From the NCBI GenBank assembly GCA_017882465.1, contig JADGPN010000011.1:1-36389 (forward strand): 36,389 nucleotides of DNA. Direction: 5' to 3'. This document shows, in pieces, positions 19,246-27,220 of the stretch. The stretch comes from Solirubrobacteraceae bacterium. Lineage in GTDB: Bacteria; Actinomycetota; Thermoleophilia; Solirubrobacterales; Solirubrobacteraceae. Under the pieces are notes generated by a model that made no database searches, was not told the DNA's origin, and saw only the letters and a program-made list of their open reading frames with translations. Numbering within the stretch: the first letter of the stretch is position 1; every line of letters starts with the position of its first letter. The translations under genes and the position numbers were made by a program.

Positions 19246-19976
19246 GTTGGGTCCTGCGCCGCTCGCCGGCGAAGCGCGATCTCGGCGTCGGGAAGCCGGA
19301 GATACTCCGGCCGGATCTCGTCGGGACCGGCCGCCTGGCTCGTCCGCGCCGCGAGCCGGCAGTGGTGAATGGCGGAGACCCGGTGGAGCTCCAAGTCGTC
19401 CCCGGGAACCACGGCTCCCGTCCGCTCGAGCTGGAGCCGAAATTCTACCGCCCCCGGCCCGATCGCCAGACAGGCCGGGCCGAGCTCGGCCACCACCTCA
19501 GCGAGGCCCTCGGGCGCGAGCGCCTGCGGCTCGCACAGGCGCTCGGCGGGCGCTCCGCGCGTGCGCCAGCCGGCGGCGAAGACCTCTCCCCGCCGTGCGT
19601 CGAGCACGGCGAGCACGGCGCCGCCGGGGTCGGCGCTGGGGGCCGCCCCCGTGGCCAGGGACTCGAGCGTCGAGACGCCGGCCAGCGGGATCGAGCGCGC
19701 CTGCCCCAGCGCGCGGGCGGTGGCGATGCCGATCCGCAGGCCGGTGAAGGTGCCCGGCCCCAGGCCCACCGCGATCAGGTCGATCGCCTCCCAGCCCGTC
19801 CCCGATCCCTCCAGCGCCTCGATGATCAGGGGCAACAGCCGGGTCACGTGGCGCGGGCGCTCGCGCGCGGCGGGATCGTCTCGCGCCTCTCGCGCCTGCA
19901 CCTCGACGCCCTCGCGGAGATCGAGCAGCGCCACCGTGGTGGCCGGCGTGGCCGTGTCGAATCCGAGAATCCTCAT
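19242..19976 (-). CDS. tsaB: t6A biosynthesis protein TsaB
   Basis: MRILGFDTATPATTVALLD and VGLGPGTFTGLRIGIATARALGQARSIPLAGVSTLESL; start set at ATG 19976, with ATGA overlap with tsaE. Confidence 0.95.
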   Translation of the reverse strand: MRILGFDTATPATTVALLDLREGVEVQAREARDDPAARERPRHVTRLLPLIIEALEGSGTGWEAIDLIAVGLGPGTFTGLRIGIATARALGQARSIPLAGVSTLESLATGAAPSADPGGAVLAVLDARRGEVFAAGWRTRGAPAERLCEPQALAPEGLAEVVAELGPACLAIGPGAVEFRLQLERTGAVVPGDDLELHRVSAIHHCRLAARTSQAAGPDEIRPEYLRLPDAEIALRRRAAQDPT

Positions 19977-20473
19977 TCGATCTCGATCACCCGGCGGTCG
20001 CCGCCGTCGTGCCGGAGCCGGACGCGGCGCGCGATCCGCCCGAACGCGGCGATCGTGTCGATTCCGGCCACCCGCTGCTCCGGCTCGGGCGGAGGCCATT
20101 CCACGAAGGCGACCGTGTCGGGCCGGAGATAGTCCGCCAGCCAGCCCGGCTCCTCGCTCTCGAGACCAGCCAGCCGGTAGAGGTCGAGATGTGCGACGGG
20201 GACCGGGCCCGGGTAGATCTGCCCGATCGTGAACGTCGGGCTGGTCACCGTCGCGGTGACCCCGAACACGCGGCACGCCCCGCGCACGAACGTCGTCTTG
20301 CCTGATCCCAGCTCTCCCTGCACCAGCACCACGTCGCCGGGCGAGAGCATGGCGGCCACCTCGGCGCCGATGGCCTCCGTCTCGGCTGCGCTGGCTGTCT
20401 GGGCCCGGCGGGACACGCGCGTCGGCAGCGCCGTCGGGGTCAGGGACGCGGCTCGCGCCTCACGGGCCGCCAC
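19973..20473 (-). CDS. tsaE: t6A biosynthesis ATPase TsaE (true start may be GTG at 20416)
   Basis: VLVQGELGSGKTTFVRGACRVFG Walker A; TSPTFTIGQIYPG; HLDLYRL. Confidence 0.94.
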   Translation of the reverse strand: MAAREARAASLTPTALPTRVSRRAQTASAAETEAIGAEVAAMLSPGDVVLVQGELGSGKTTFVRGACRVFGVTATVTSPTFTIGQIYPGPVPVAHLDLYRLAGLESEEPGWLADYLRPDTVAFVEWPPPEPEQRVAGIDTIAAFGRIARRVRLRHDGGDRRVIEIE

Positions 20474-20766
20474 CGGAGCAGCGCCCCCACCGCGAGCATG
20501 GCCGCGGCCGTGAGCAACTCGAGCCCCACGTTGACCCCGGTGCGGGGCAACGGCGCCGCGGCCGAGGTCGGGCTCGTCGAGCCGGAGCTCGACGGCGTGG
20601 TGGCGGTGGCGGTCGTCGATCCGGTGCTCGACGAGCCCACGGTCGGGAGGGCCACGGGCGGCATCGAAGTGAAGTCCGACGCGGCGGCAACGGCGGTCGC
20701 GGCCCCGGCGATCGCCGTCGCGAGCAGGCCGGCGACAAGCAGGATCGGGGTCAGTCGGCGGAACAT
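20440..20766 (-). CDS. Small secreted protein with LPRTG sortase-type cell-wall sorting signal
   Basis: 108 aa; hydrophobic N-terminal signal, Ser/Thr-rich linker, LPRTG, hydrophobic helix, Arg-rich tail RWRPVRREPRP. Confidence 0.75.
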   Translation of the reverse strand: MFRRLTPILLVAGLLATAIAGAATAVAAASDFTSMPPVALPTVGSSSTGSTTATATTPSSSGSTSPTSAAAPLPRTGVNVGLELLTAAAMLAVGALLRWRPVRREPRP

Positions 20767-20906
20767 GGCTCGCGCGACACTGTAGAGAAGGCGGCGGCGT
20801 GGCGATCAGACCCGGGCGGGGTCCGTTCCGGCCCGGCCTGCCCCCCGTCGGGGGCTGCGTTCGCTACCGTCAACGCGGCTATGGCTCCAACTGCGACGCG
20901 ATCGGT

Positions 20907-22283
20907 GTGAGCCGGTTCTCATCGCTCAGGCAGCGGTTCGAGCCCCGCGTGGCCGAGCTGCGCGGCTCGGAGACCGCAAAGGCCGCCGGCCTCGCCGGCG
21001 CGATGATCATCAACAACGTCATCGCGCTCGCGTCCACGGTCGTGTTCGCGCGGGTGCTGGACGACTACGGGTCGCTCGCGGCACTGATCAGCTACTTCCT
21101 GATCCTGTCCGTGATCGGCCAGGCGATGCAGGTCGCGACCGCGCGCGAGGGAGTGCTGGGGCACCTGGGCACCGGCGAGGGGCTGATGGCCACGGTCAGG
21201 GGCTGGACCCGGTCGATGCTGATCTTCACCGCCGTGCTGACGGTCATCTCGTTCGTGCTCCGCGATCAGATCGCCTCAGCCGTGGGCGTCAGGCATGACA
21301 CCTGGGCCGCGGCGATCGGGCTGCCGGCCGGATGCCTGTGGCTCGAGCTCTCGCTGCTGCGCGGGGTCCTGCAGGGTGTGGGCGACTACAAGGGGGTCGG
21401 CCTCAGCCTGATCGGCGAGCAGGGGGCGCGCCTCGTGCTCGGCACCGCGCTGGCCGTCGCCGGGCTCGGCGTCACCGGCGCCTATCTGGGCACGCCGCTC
21501 TCGTTCCTGGTCATGTCGGCCTACTGCGCCCGCCGGCTGCAGCGCCGCGTCGCCCTCACCGCGGCCGAGCAGCCGGCCTCCGCGGTCCCCACCGAGACGA
21601 TCAGCCTATGGCACCACGTCAAGCGCGCCTGGGCGCCGATCGCCGGGCTGATCGTGATCGCGGTGCTGCAGAACATCGACATCATCGCCGCCAAGCATCA
21701 GTTCTCCAAGGATCTGGCCAGCGCCTATGGGGCCACGGCGGTGGCCGCCAAGGTGCTGATCTGGGTGGCGATCGGAGCCGGCTTCTACCTCGTGCCCGAG
21801 GTCTCGCGGCGTCGCGCCGCCGGCGAGGACACGCGGCCGGTGCTCGGGGTGGCCCTCGGGATCGTGCTCGTCTGCGCGATCCCGGTCCTGCTCATCTTCG
21901 CCGTCGCGGCCAAGCCGCTGCTGCAGGCCGCGTTCGGGGCCAAGCGCACCTCCGCCTCGGATTCGCTGATCGTGCTCGGCGTCGCCTTCACGGTCTTGGC
22001 CGCCACGTATCTGGCCATCCAGTACATGCTCGCGCTCAAGCGCACATGGTTCCTGATCGTGATCGGCCTGGTGGCGATCGCGGAGCCGATCCTGCTGCTG
22101 CAGGCGCCCAAGAAAGCCGCCGGATTCGCCGCCGTCGTGCTGGCGATTCAGGCCGTCGGCGCGCTGGTGGCGTTCGCGTTCGCGCTCCGGCGAGGCAGCC
22201 CGCCGACACTCGAGGGCACCGCCTCCGGGGCACCCGACGTGCTCCCGGCCGCGCGCGCATCCGCCGGAGTCGGCTCGCGCTGA
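20907..22283 (+). CDS. MOP-superfamily polysaccharide flippase-like membrane protein
   Basis: The 20799 ORF carries a non-conserved N-terminus; likely GTG start at 20907 (VSRFSSLRQRFEPRVAELRGSETAKAAGLAGAMIINNVIALASTVVFARVLDDYGSLAALISYFLIL); about 12 TM segments. Confidence 0.8.
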   Translation: MSRFSSLRQRFEPRVAELRGSETAKAAGLAGAMIINNVIALASTVVFARVLDDYGSLAALISYFLILSVIGQAMQVATAREGVLGHLGTGEGLMATVRGWTRSMLIFTAVLTVISFVLRDQIASAVGVRHDTWAAAIGLPAGCLWLELSLLRGVLQGVGDYKGVGLSLIGEQGARLVLGTALAVAGLGVTGAYLGTPLSFLVMSAYCARRLQRRVALTAAEQPASAVPTETISLWHHVKRAWAPIAGLIVIAVLQNIDIIAAKHQFSKDLASAYGATAVAAKVLIWVAIGAGFYLVPEVSRRRAAGEDTRPVLGVALGIVLVCAIPVLLIFAVAAKPLLQAAFGAKRTSASDSLIVLGVAFTVLAATYLAIQYMLALKRTWFLIVIGLVAIAEPILLLQAPKKAAGFAAVVLAIQAVGALVAFAFALRRGSPPTLEGTASGAPDVLPAARASAGVGSR

Positions 22284-22328
22284 GAGCAGTAGGCTCGCGG
22301 TGACAATCCCGCGATCTGGGAGGGGAAG

Positions 22329-22535
22329 ATGTCGGTCATCAAGATCATCGAGCTCGTCGGGAGCTCGACGACGGGATCCGACGATGCGGTCAGGGCCGCG
22401 CTCAAGGATGCGCAGGCGACGCTCCGCCACATCAAGGCGGTCGACGTCGTGTCGGTGGGCCTGCGGGGCGACAACCTCGACGAGTGGCGAGCGCACGTGC
22501 GCGTCGCATTCCTGATCGAGCGCGTCATCGAGTAG
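22329..22535 (+). CDS. Dodecin family flavin-binding protein
   Basis: 68 aa; MSVIKIIELVGSSTTGSDDAVRAALKDAQATLRHIKAVDVV...; GGAGGGGAAG upstream of ATG. Confidence 0.93.
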   Translation: MSVIKIIELVGSSTTGSDDAVRAALKDAQATLRHIKAVDVVSVGLRGDNLDEWRAHVRVAFLIERVIE

Positions 22536-22551
22536 GGCGCGTCACAGCGCG

Positions 22552-23319
22552 CTAGAACAGCCCGAGCTGTGCCGCCGGCCGCTCGGGGACCGAGACCGGC
22601 GGCTGCTCGGGCTGCTCGGGCTCGGCCTCCTCGGCCAGCGGCGCCTCGGGAGCCGGTGGCTGCTCGGGCTCGGGCTCCTCGGCCAGGGGCGCCTCGGGGG
22701 CCGGTGACTGCTCGGGGGCCGGTGGCTGCTCGGGAGGGCCGAGCTCCAGCAGCGCCGGCAGACGCTGGAAGTCGGCGCGCAGCGTCTCGAGCATAGAGGG
22801 CGTGTACAGCGCCGCCGCCGGGTGATACAGCGGGAACAGGCGCACGGCCCGCGCGCCGATCACCCGGGCCTCGTCTTGCCCGTGGAGCCGCGAGATCCCG
22901 GTCGGGTCGCCCCTCAGCAGCTTGGTCGAGAAGTTCCCCAGGGTGCAGATCACAGTCGGCTCGATCAGCTGTACCTGCCGGCGCAGATAATCCTGGCAGG
23001 ACTCGATCTCCCGCGGCTGCGGGTCGCGGTTGCCCGGCGGCCGGCACTTGAGGACGTTGGCGATGAACACGTCCCCGCGCTCGAGCCCGATCTCGCCGAG
23101 CAGCTTGTCGAGCAGCTTTCCGGCCTGCCCCACGAACGGCAGCCCCATCCGGTCCTCGTTGGCACCGGGTGCCTCGCCGATGAACATCAGCCCGGCGTCG
23201 GCGCTCCCGGCCCCGAAGACCACGGTCGTACGAGTCTGGTGCAGCGGGCACCGCGTGCACTCCTTGGCCTCGTCATACACCGCCTTCAACAGCTCTCGGC
23301 GCTCTGTGGCGGGGCTCAC
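22552..23319 (-). CDS. Family 4 (Fe-S) uracil-DNA glycosylase with Pro/Glu-rich C-terminal tail
   Basis: KECTRCPLHQTRTTVVFGAGSADAGLMFIGEAPGANEDRMGLPFVGQAGKLLDKLL and LFPLYHPAAALY; start assigned to GTG 23319 rather than the extended ORF start at 23895. Confidence 0.93.
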   Translation of the reverse strand: MSPATERRELLKAVYDEAKECTRCPLHQTRTTVVFGAGSADAGLMFIGEAPGANEDRMGLPFVGQAGKLLDKLLGEIGLERGDVFIANVLKCRPPGNRDPQPREIESCQDYLRRQVQLIEPTVICTLGNFSTKLLRGDPTGISRLHGQDEARVIGARAVRLFPLYHPAAALYTPSMLETLRADFQRLPALLELGPPEQPPAPEQSPAPEAPLAEEPEPEQPPAPEAPLAEEAEPEQPEQPPVSVPERPAAQLGLF

Positions 23320-23439
23320 AGCAGGTGATGGTAACCAGGCCCGCCGACGGGGTATATGATTGGTCGAGAGGCCGTTATCACTAGGAGCGGACCTCGAAGC
23401 CAAACGTTGCACCAGTCTCAAGACCGACCGGTATCTCTG

Positions 23440-24234
23440 ATGTGGGAACTGGAACGGAGCTCCTCCGACAAACCTGGGTGTTCGCTGCTCGCCGTAATCG
23501 GGCGGGGACGTCTCGGAACCGCAATCGCGGCCGCCTTGCGTGACGCGGGCTTCGACGTCCGCGGGCCGCTCGGTCGCAACGCCGACCCCGCGGGAGCTGA
23601 TGCCATCCTGCTGTGCGTCCCGGACGGAGCGATCTCGGACGTGGCCGCGCAGATCCCGGCCGGACCGCTGCTGGGGCACTGCTCGGGCGCGACCGGGCTC
23701 GACGCCCTGGCGCCCCACGAGGCCTTCTCCCTGCACCCGCTGATGACCGTCACCGAGGCGGGCGCCGCGTTCGCAGGTGCCGGAGCCGCGATCGCCGGAA
23801 CCAGCGACCGGGCCCTCGCGCTCGCGGGTGAGCTGGCCCGCGCGCTGGGGCTGATCGCGGTCGAGATCGCCGAGGCCGACCGCGCCGCGTACCACGCGGC
23901 GGCGTCGATTGCGTCGAACTTCCTGGTCACCCTCGAGGCCGCGGCGGAGCGGATCGCCGCCACCGCCGGCGCTGACCGCGCTCTGCTGGCGCCACTCGTG
24001 CGCGCGACGGTCGAGAACTGGGCCGCGATGGGACCGGAGCGCGCGTTGACCGGTCCGGTCGCGCGGGGCGACGAGGCGACGGTGGCCCGCCAGCGCGCGG
24101 CCGTGGTCGGCCGCGCGTCCGAGCTGCTGCCCTTGTTCGACGCGCTCGTCGAGGCCACCCGCACGCTGGCGCGCGAGGGCTCGGTGGCGCGCGAGGGCTC
24201 GGTGGCGCGCGAGGGCGAGGGAGCGCCGGCATGA
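23440..24234 (+). CDS. Rossmann-like / DUF2520 domain oxidoreductase-like protein
   Basis: LAVIGRGRLGTAIAAALRDAGFDV; GHCSGATGLDAL...HEAFSLHPLMTV; ATGA overlap with panC. Start uncertain (ORF open from 23356). Confidence 0.83.
   Translation: MWELERSSSDKPGCSLLAVIGRGRLGTAIAAALRDAGFDVRGPLGRNADPAGADAILLCVPDGAISDVAAQIPAGPLLGHCSGATGLDALAPHEAFSLHPLMTVTEAGAAFAGAGAAIAGTSDRALALAGELARALGLIAVEIAEADRAAYHAAASIASNFLVTLEAAAERIAATAGADRALLAPLVRATVENWAAMGPERALTGPVARGDEATVARQRAAVVGRASELLPLFDALVEATRTLAREGSVAREGSVAREGEGAPA
24168..24219. repeat. 18-bp in-frame tandem repeat, about 2.9 copies, at the 3' end of the DUF2520 gene
   Basis: ggcgcgcgagggctcggt at 24168 and 24186, partial at 24204; encodes AREGSV repeats. 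Confidence 0.95.
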
Positions 24235-25088
24235 GGACGCTGCGCTCGATCGCCGAGCTGCGCGCTGCGCTGGCCGAGCCGCGGCGGTTCGGCGCGGAGA
24301 TCGGCCTGGTGCCGACGATGGGAGCCTTCCACGAGGGCCATCTGTCGCTGATGCGGCATGCGCGCGAGGAGTGCGACACGGTGGTGGTGTCGCTGTTCGT
24401 GAACCCGACCCAGTTCAACGAGTCGAGCGATCTCAGCGCCTACCCGCGCGACGAGGCGGGCGACGCCGTGCTGGCGGCCGACGTGGGTGTCGACTTCCTG
24501 TTCGCGCCGCCGGTCGAGGAGCTCTATCCCACCGGGTTCGCCACCACCGTCTCGGTCAGCGCCATCACCGGTGAGCTCGAGGGCATCCACCGCGGCCGCG
24601 GTCACTTCGACGGCGTCACCACGATTGTGACCAAGCTGCTGAACATCGCCAGCCCCGATGTCGCCTACTTCGGCCAGAAGGACGCGCAGCAGGCGGTCGT
24701 GATCAAACGCCTCGTGCGCGACCTCGACATGCCGGTCCGGATCGCGATCTGCCCCACCGTCCGCGAGCCGGACGGGCTGGCCATGTCGAGCCGGAACCGG
24801 CACCTCGACCCGGCCGAGCGGTTCCGGGCCACCGCCCTGCACCGGGCGCTGCGGACCGCCGAGGCGGCCGTCGCCGCCGGCCTGCGCGACCCGGCCGTGG
24901 TGCAGGCGCGAGCCCGCGCCGAGCTGACGTCCTCCCACGTCGAGCCCGAGTACCTCGAGCTCGTCCACGCAGACACCCTGGCGCCGGTGGCGACGATCGA
25001 CGGCGACGTGCTCGCCGTGCTCGCGGCTTGGGTCGGGGACACACGACTCATCGACAACCACGTGATCACCAAGAACGGGAGGCGCTGA
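24231..25088 (+). CDS. panC: Pantoate-beta-alanine ligase
   Basis: 285 aa; [50 protein letters not shown]. Confidence 0.97.
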   Translation: MRTLRSIAELRAALAEPRRFGAEIGLVPTMGAFHEGHLSLMRHAREECDTVVVSLFVNPTQFNESSDLSAYPRDEAGDAVLAADVGVDFLFAPPVEELYPTGFATTVSVSAITGELEGIHRGRGHFDGVTTIVTKLLNIASPDVAYFGQKDAQQAVVIKRLVRDLDMPVRIAICPTVREPDGLAMSSRNRHLDPAERFRATALHRALRTAEAAVAAGLRDPAVVQARARAELTSSHVEPEYLELVHADTLAPVATIDGDVLAVLAAWVGDTRLIDNHVITKNGRR

Positions 25089-25089
25089 G

Positions 25090-25446
25090 ATGCAGCGCAC
25101 GATGCTGAAGTCGAAGATCCACCGGGCCACCGTGAGCGACTGTGACCTTCACTACGTCGGCTCGATCACGATCGATCCCGACCTGCTCGAGGCCGCGGAC
25201 ATCCGCGAGTTCGAACAGGTAGCGGTCGTCGACGTCGACAATGGCGCGCGCTTCGAGACGTACACCATCGCCGGCGAACCCGGTTCAGGGAGCGTGAAGG
25301 TCAACGGCGCCGCGGCCCGGCTGGTCCATCGCGGCGACACGATCATCGTGATCTCCTACGCCGGCTACGACCCCGATGACCTGGAGCACTACAGCCCGCG
25401 CGTCGTCCACGTGGACGCGCAGAACCAGATCCTGAATGTCGACTAG
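25090..25446 (+). CDS. panD: Aspartate 1-decarboxylase
   Basis: 118 aa; [33 protein letters not shown] with the GS autocleavage site; [20 protein letters not shown]. Confidence 0.97.
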   Translation: MQRTMLKSKIHRATVSDCDLHYVGSITIDPDLLEAADIREFEQVAVVDVDNGARFETYTIAGEPGSGSVKVNGAAARLVHRGDTIIVISYAGYDPDDLEHYSPRVVHVDAQNQILNVD

Positions 25447-25499
25447 GAGGTGGCGACCCTGCTCGGGGCGTCAACCTCCGCTTAGAGAGGACGATCTCA

Positions 25500-26387
25500 A
25501 TGTCCGCAACCCCACGTGTCCCGGTCCCACCGACGCTACAGGCGCCGCTGCCGATGACTCTCCCCCGGCTGGCCGAGAAAAAGCGCCTCGGCGAGCCGAT
25601 CGTGATGGTGACGGCCTACGACTACCCGTCCGCCCAGGTGGTTGAGGCCGCCGGCGTGGACATGGTGCTGGTGGGCGACTCTGGCGCGATGACGGTGCTG
25701 GGCTACCCGTCCACGGTGCCGGTCACGACCGACGAGATGCTGATGCTGGCCGGCGCCGTTCGCCGGGGCCTGCACACGCCGCTGATGGTCGGAGACCTGC
25801 CGTTCGGGTCCTACGAGGCCTCCAACGAGCAGGCGATCGCCACAGCGCAGCGATTCATCAAGGAGGTCGGCTGTGACGCCGTCAAGCTCGAGCGGGGCGG
25901 CACCAGCGTCGAGCGGGCGCGGGCGATCGTCGAGTCCGGGATCCCGGTGATGGGCCACGTCGGCCTGACTCCGCAGACCGCCACTGCGCTGGGCGGCTAC
26001 CGCGCCCAGGGCCGGACCGCAGGCCGCGCTCTGTCTGTGGCCCGCGACGCGATCGCGCTGCAGGAGGCCGGGTGCTTCTCGATCGTCTTCGAGGCGATCC
26101 CGGCCGACGTCACCGACGTGCTGATGGAGCGGTTGGAGATCCCCGTGATCGGGATCGGCGCCGGACCGGGCGCTGATGGCCAGGTGCTGGTGTTCCACGA
26201 CCTGCTCGGCATCTACGACGGGCACGCTCCGCGGTTCGCCAAGCACTACGCCGACCTCAGGGCGGAGATGGTGGCCGGAGTCGCCGAGTACGCCGCGGAG
26301 GTCCGCTCGCGGGCATTCCCCGCCCCTGAGCATGCCTACTCGATCGACGACGAGGAGCTGCTGGCGTTCGTCGAGGCGCTCGGGTAG
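25500..26387 (+). CDS. panB: 3-methyl-2-oxobutanoate hydroxymethyltransferase
   Basis: 295 aa; MVTAYDYPSAQVVEAAGVDMVLVGDS; MVGDLPFGSY; GHVGLTPQTATALGGYRAQG. Confidence 0.97.
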   Translation: MSATPRVPVPPTLQAPLPMTLPRLAEKKRLGEPIVMVTAYDYPSAQVVEAAGVDMVLVGDSGAMTVLGYPSTVPVTTDEMLMLAGAVRRGLHTPLMVGDLPFGSYEASNEQAIATAQRFIKEVGCDAVKLERGGTSVERARAIVESGIPVMGHVGLTPQTATALGGYRAQGRTAGRALSVARDAIALQEAGCFSIVFEAIPADVTDVLMERLEIPVIGIGAGPGADGQVLVFHDLLGIYDGHAPRFAKHYADLRAEMVAGVAEYAAEVRSRAFPAPEHAYSIDDEELLAFVEALG

Positions 26388-26416
26388 GAGCGGAAACCGG
26401 GCACCCGGTGCTCTGA

Positions 26417-26443
26417 GAGCCGGAGCTTCGATCGCTCCGGCTC
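26417..26443. terminator. Hairpin, 10-bp stem (candidate panB terminator)
   Basis: gagccggagc-ttcgatc-gctccggctc; no U-tract follows. Confidence 0.55.
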
Positions 26444-26449
26444 CGTGAA

Positions 26450-26470
26450 TCGGAGCGTTGATCGCTCCGA
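26450..26470. terminator. Second, sequence-related hairpin, 8-bp stem
   Basis: tcggagcg-ttgat-cgctccga, followed by ctaatacc. Confidence 0.5.
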
Positions 26471-26488
26471 CTAATACCATGCCTGCGG

Positions 26489-27115
26489 ATGCCGCGACTC
26501 TCGCAGGTCTTCGCCGTCAGGGATCGCGCCTACTTCGGGCTGTTCGAGGAAGCCGGCCAGAACATCCTGCAGGCGTGCGATCTCCTGGACCGCATGCTCA
26601 GCAACTACCCGGACAGTAAGGACCTGGCCCGGGAGATCCTGATCTGCGAGCAGGTGGGCGACCGGATCACGCACGACATCATCGACCGGCTCAACCACAC
26701 GTTCGTGACGCCGATCGAGCGCGAGGACATCCTTGCACTGGCCTCGGCGCTGGACGACATCGTCGACTACACCGAGGAGGTCGCGGACTACCTCGGCCTG
26801 TACAAGATCGAGGCGCCGATGGACCAGGCGATCAAGCTCGCGCATGTGCTGGTGGCGGCGGCGCGCCAGGTGTCGGAGGCGATCCCCAGGCTGCGCGGCT
26901 TCCGCGACATCTCCCACTACACCGTGGAGATCAACCGGCTCGAGAACGAGGGCGACCGGATCACGCGTGAGGCCGTCGCCTCGCTGTTCGACACCGGCAT
27001 CGACCCGATGGTGGTGATCCGCTGGAAGGACCTGTTCGAGCGACTCGAGCAGGCCATCGACGCGGCCGAGCGGGTGGCGAACATCCTCGAGGGGATCGTG
27101 ATCAAGAATTCGTGA
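26489..27115 (+). CDS. DUF47 family (PhoU-like) phosphate transport regulator
   Basis: 208 aa; FFGLFEEAGQNI-like YFGLFEEAGQNILQACDLL; EHVGDRITHDI-like EQVGDRITHDIIDRLNHTFVTPIEREDILALASALDDIVDYTEEVADYLGLY. Confidence 0.92.
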   Translation: MPRLSQVFAVRDRAYFGLFEEAGQNILQACDLLDRMLSNYPDSKDLAREILICEQVGDRITHDIIDRLNHTFVTPIEREDILALASALDDIVDYTEEVADYLGLYKIEAPMDQAIKLAHVLVAAARQVSEAIPRLRGFRDISHYTVEINRLENEGDRITREAVASLFDTGIDPMVVIRWKDLFERLEQAIDAAERVANILEGIVIKNS

Positions 27116-27187
27116 GCCCATCACTGCACCTCGGAGCGCACCCTGAGCCTCGTTCGAGGTGCGCGTCGAGGCGCAGCTGATGGGCTC
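27114..27187. terminator. Long imperfect hairpin between convergent genes (candidate bidirectional terminator or structured RNA)
   Basis: GAGCCCATCA/TGATGGGCTC (10 bp), CTGC/GCAG, CCTCG/CGAGG, GCGCACC/GGTGCGC around a 15-nt loop; about 26 Watson-Crick pairs. Confidence 0.7.
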
Positions 27188-27220
27188 TTGAGGCCGGTTG
27201 GCCCCAGCCGCGCGCCGGGG

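Noticed and set aside
23320-23895. N-terminal extension of the uracil-DNA glycosylase ORF to 23895
   Set aside because: Extension is antisense to the DUF2520 gene and not glycosylase-like; GTG 23319 with an upstream TACCAT box fits the family N-terminus.
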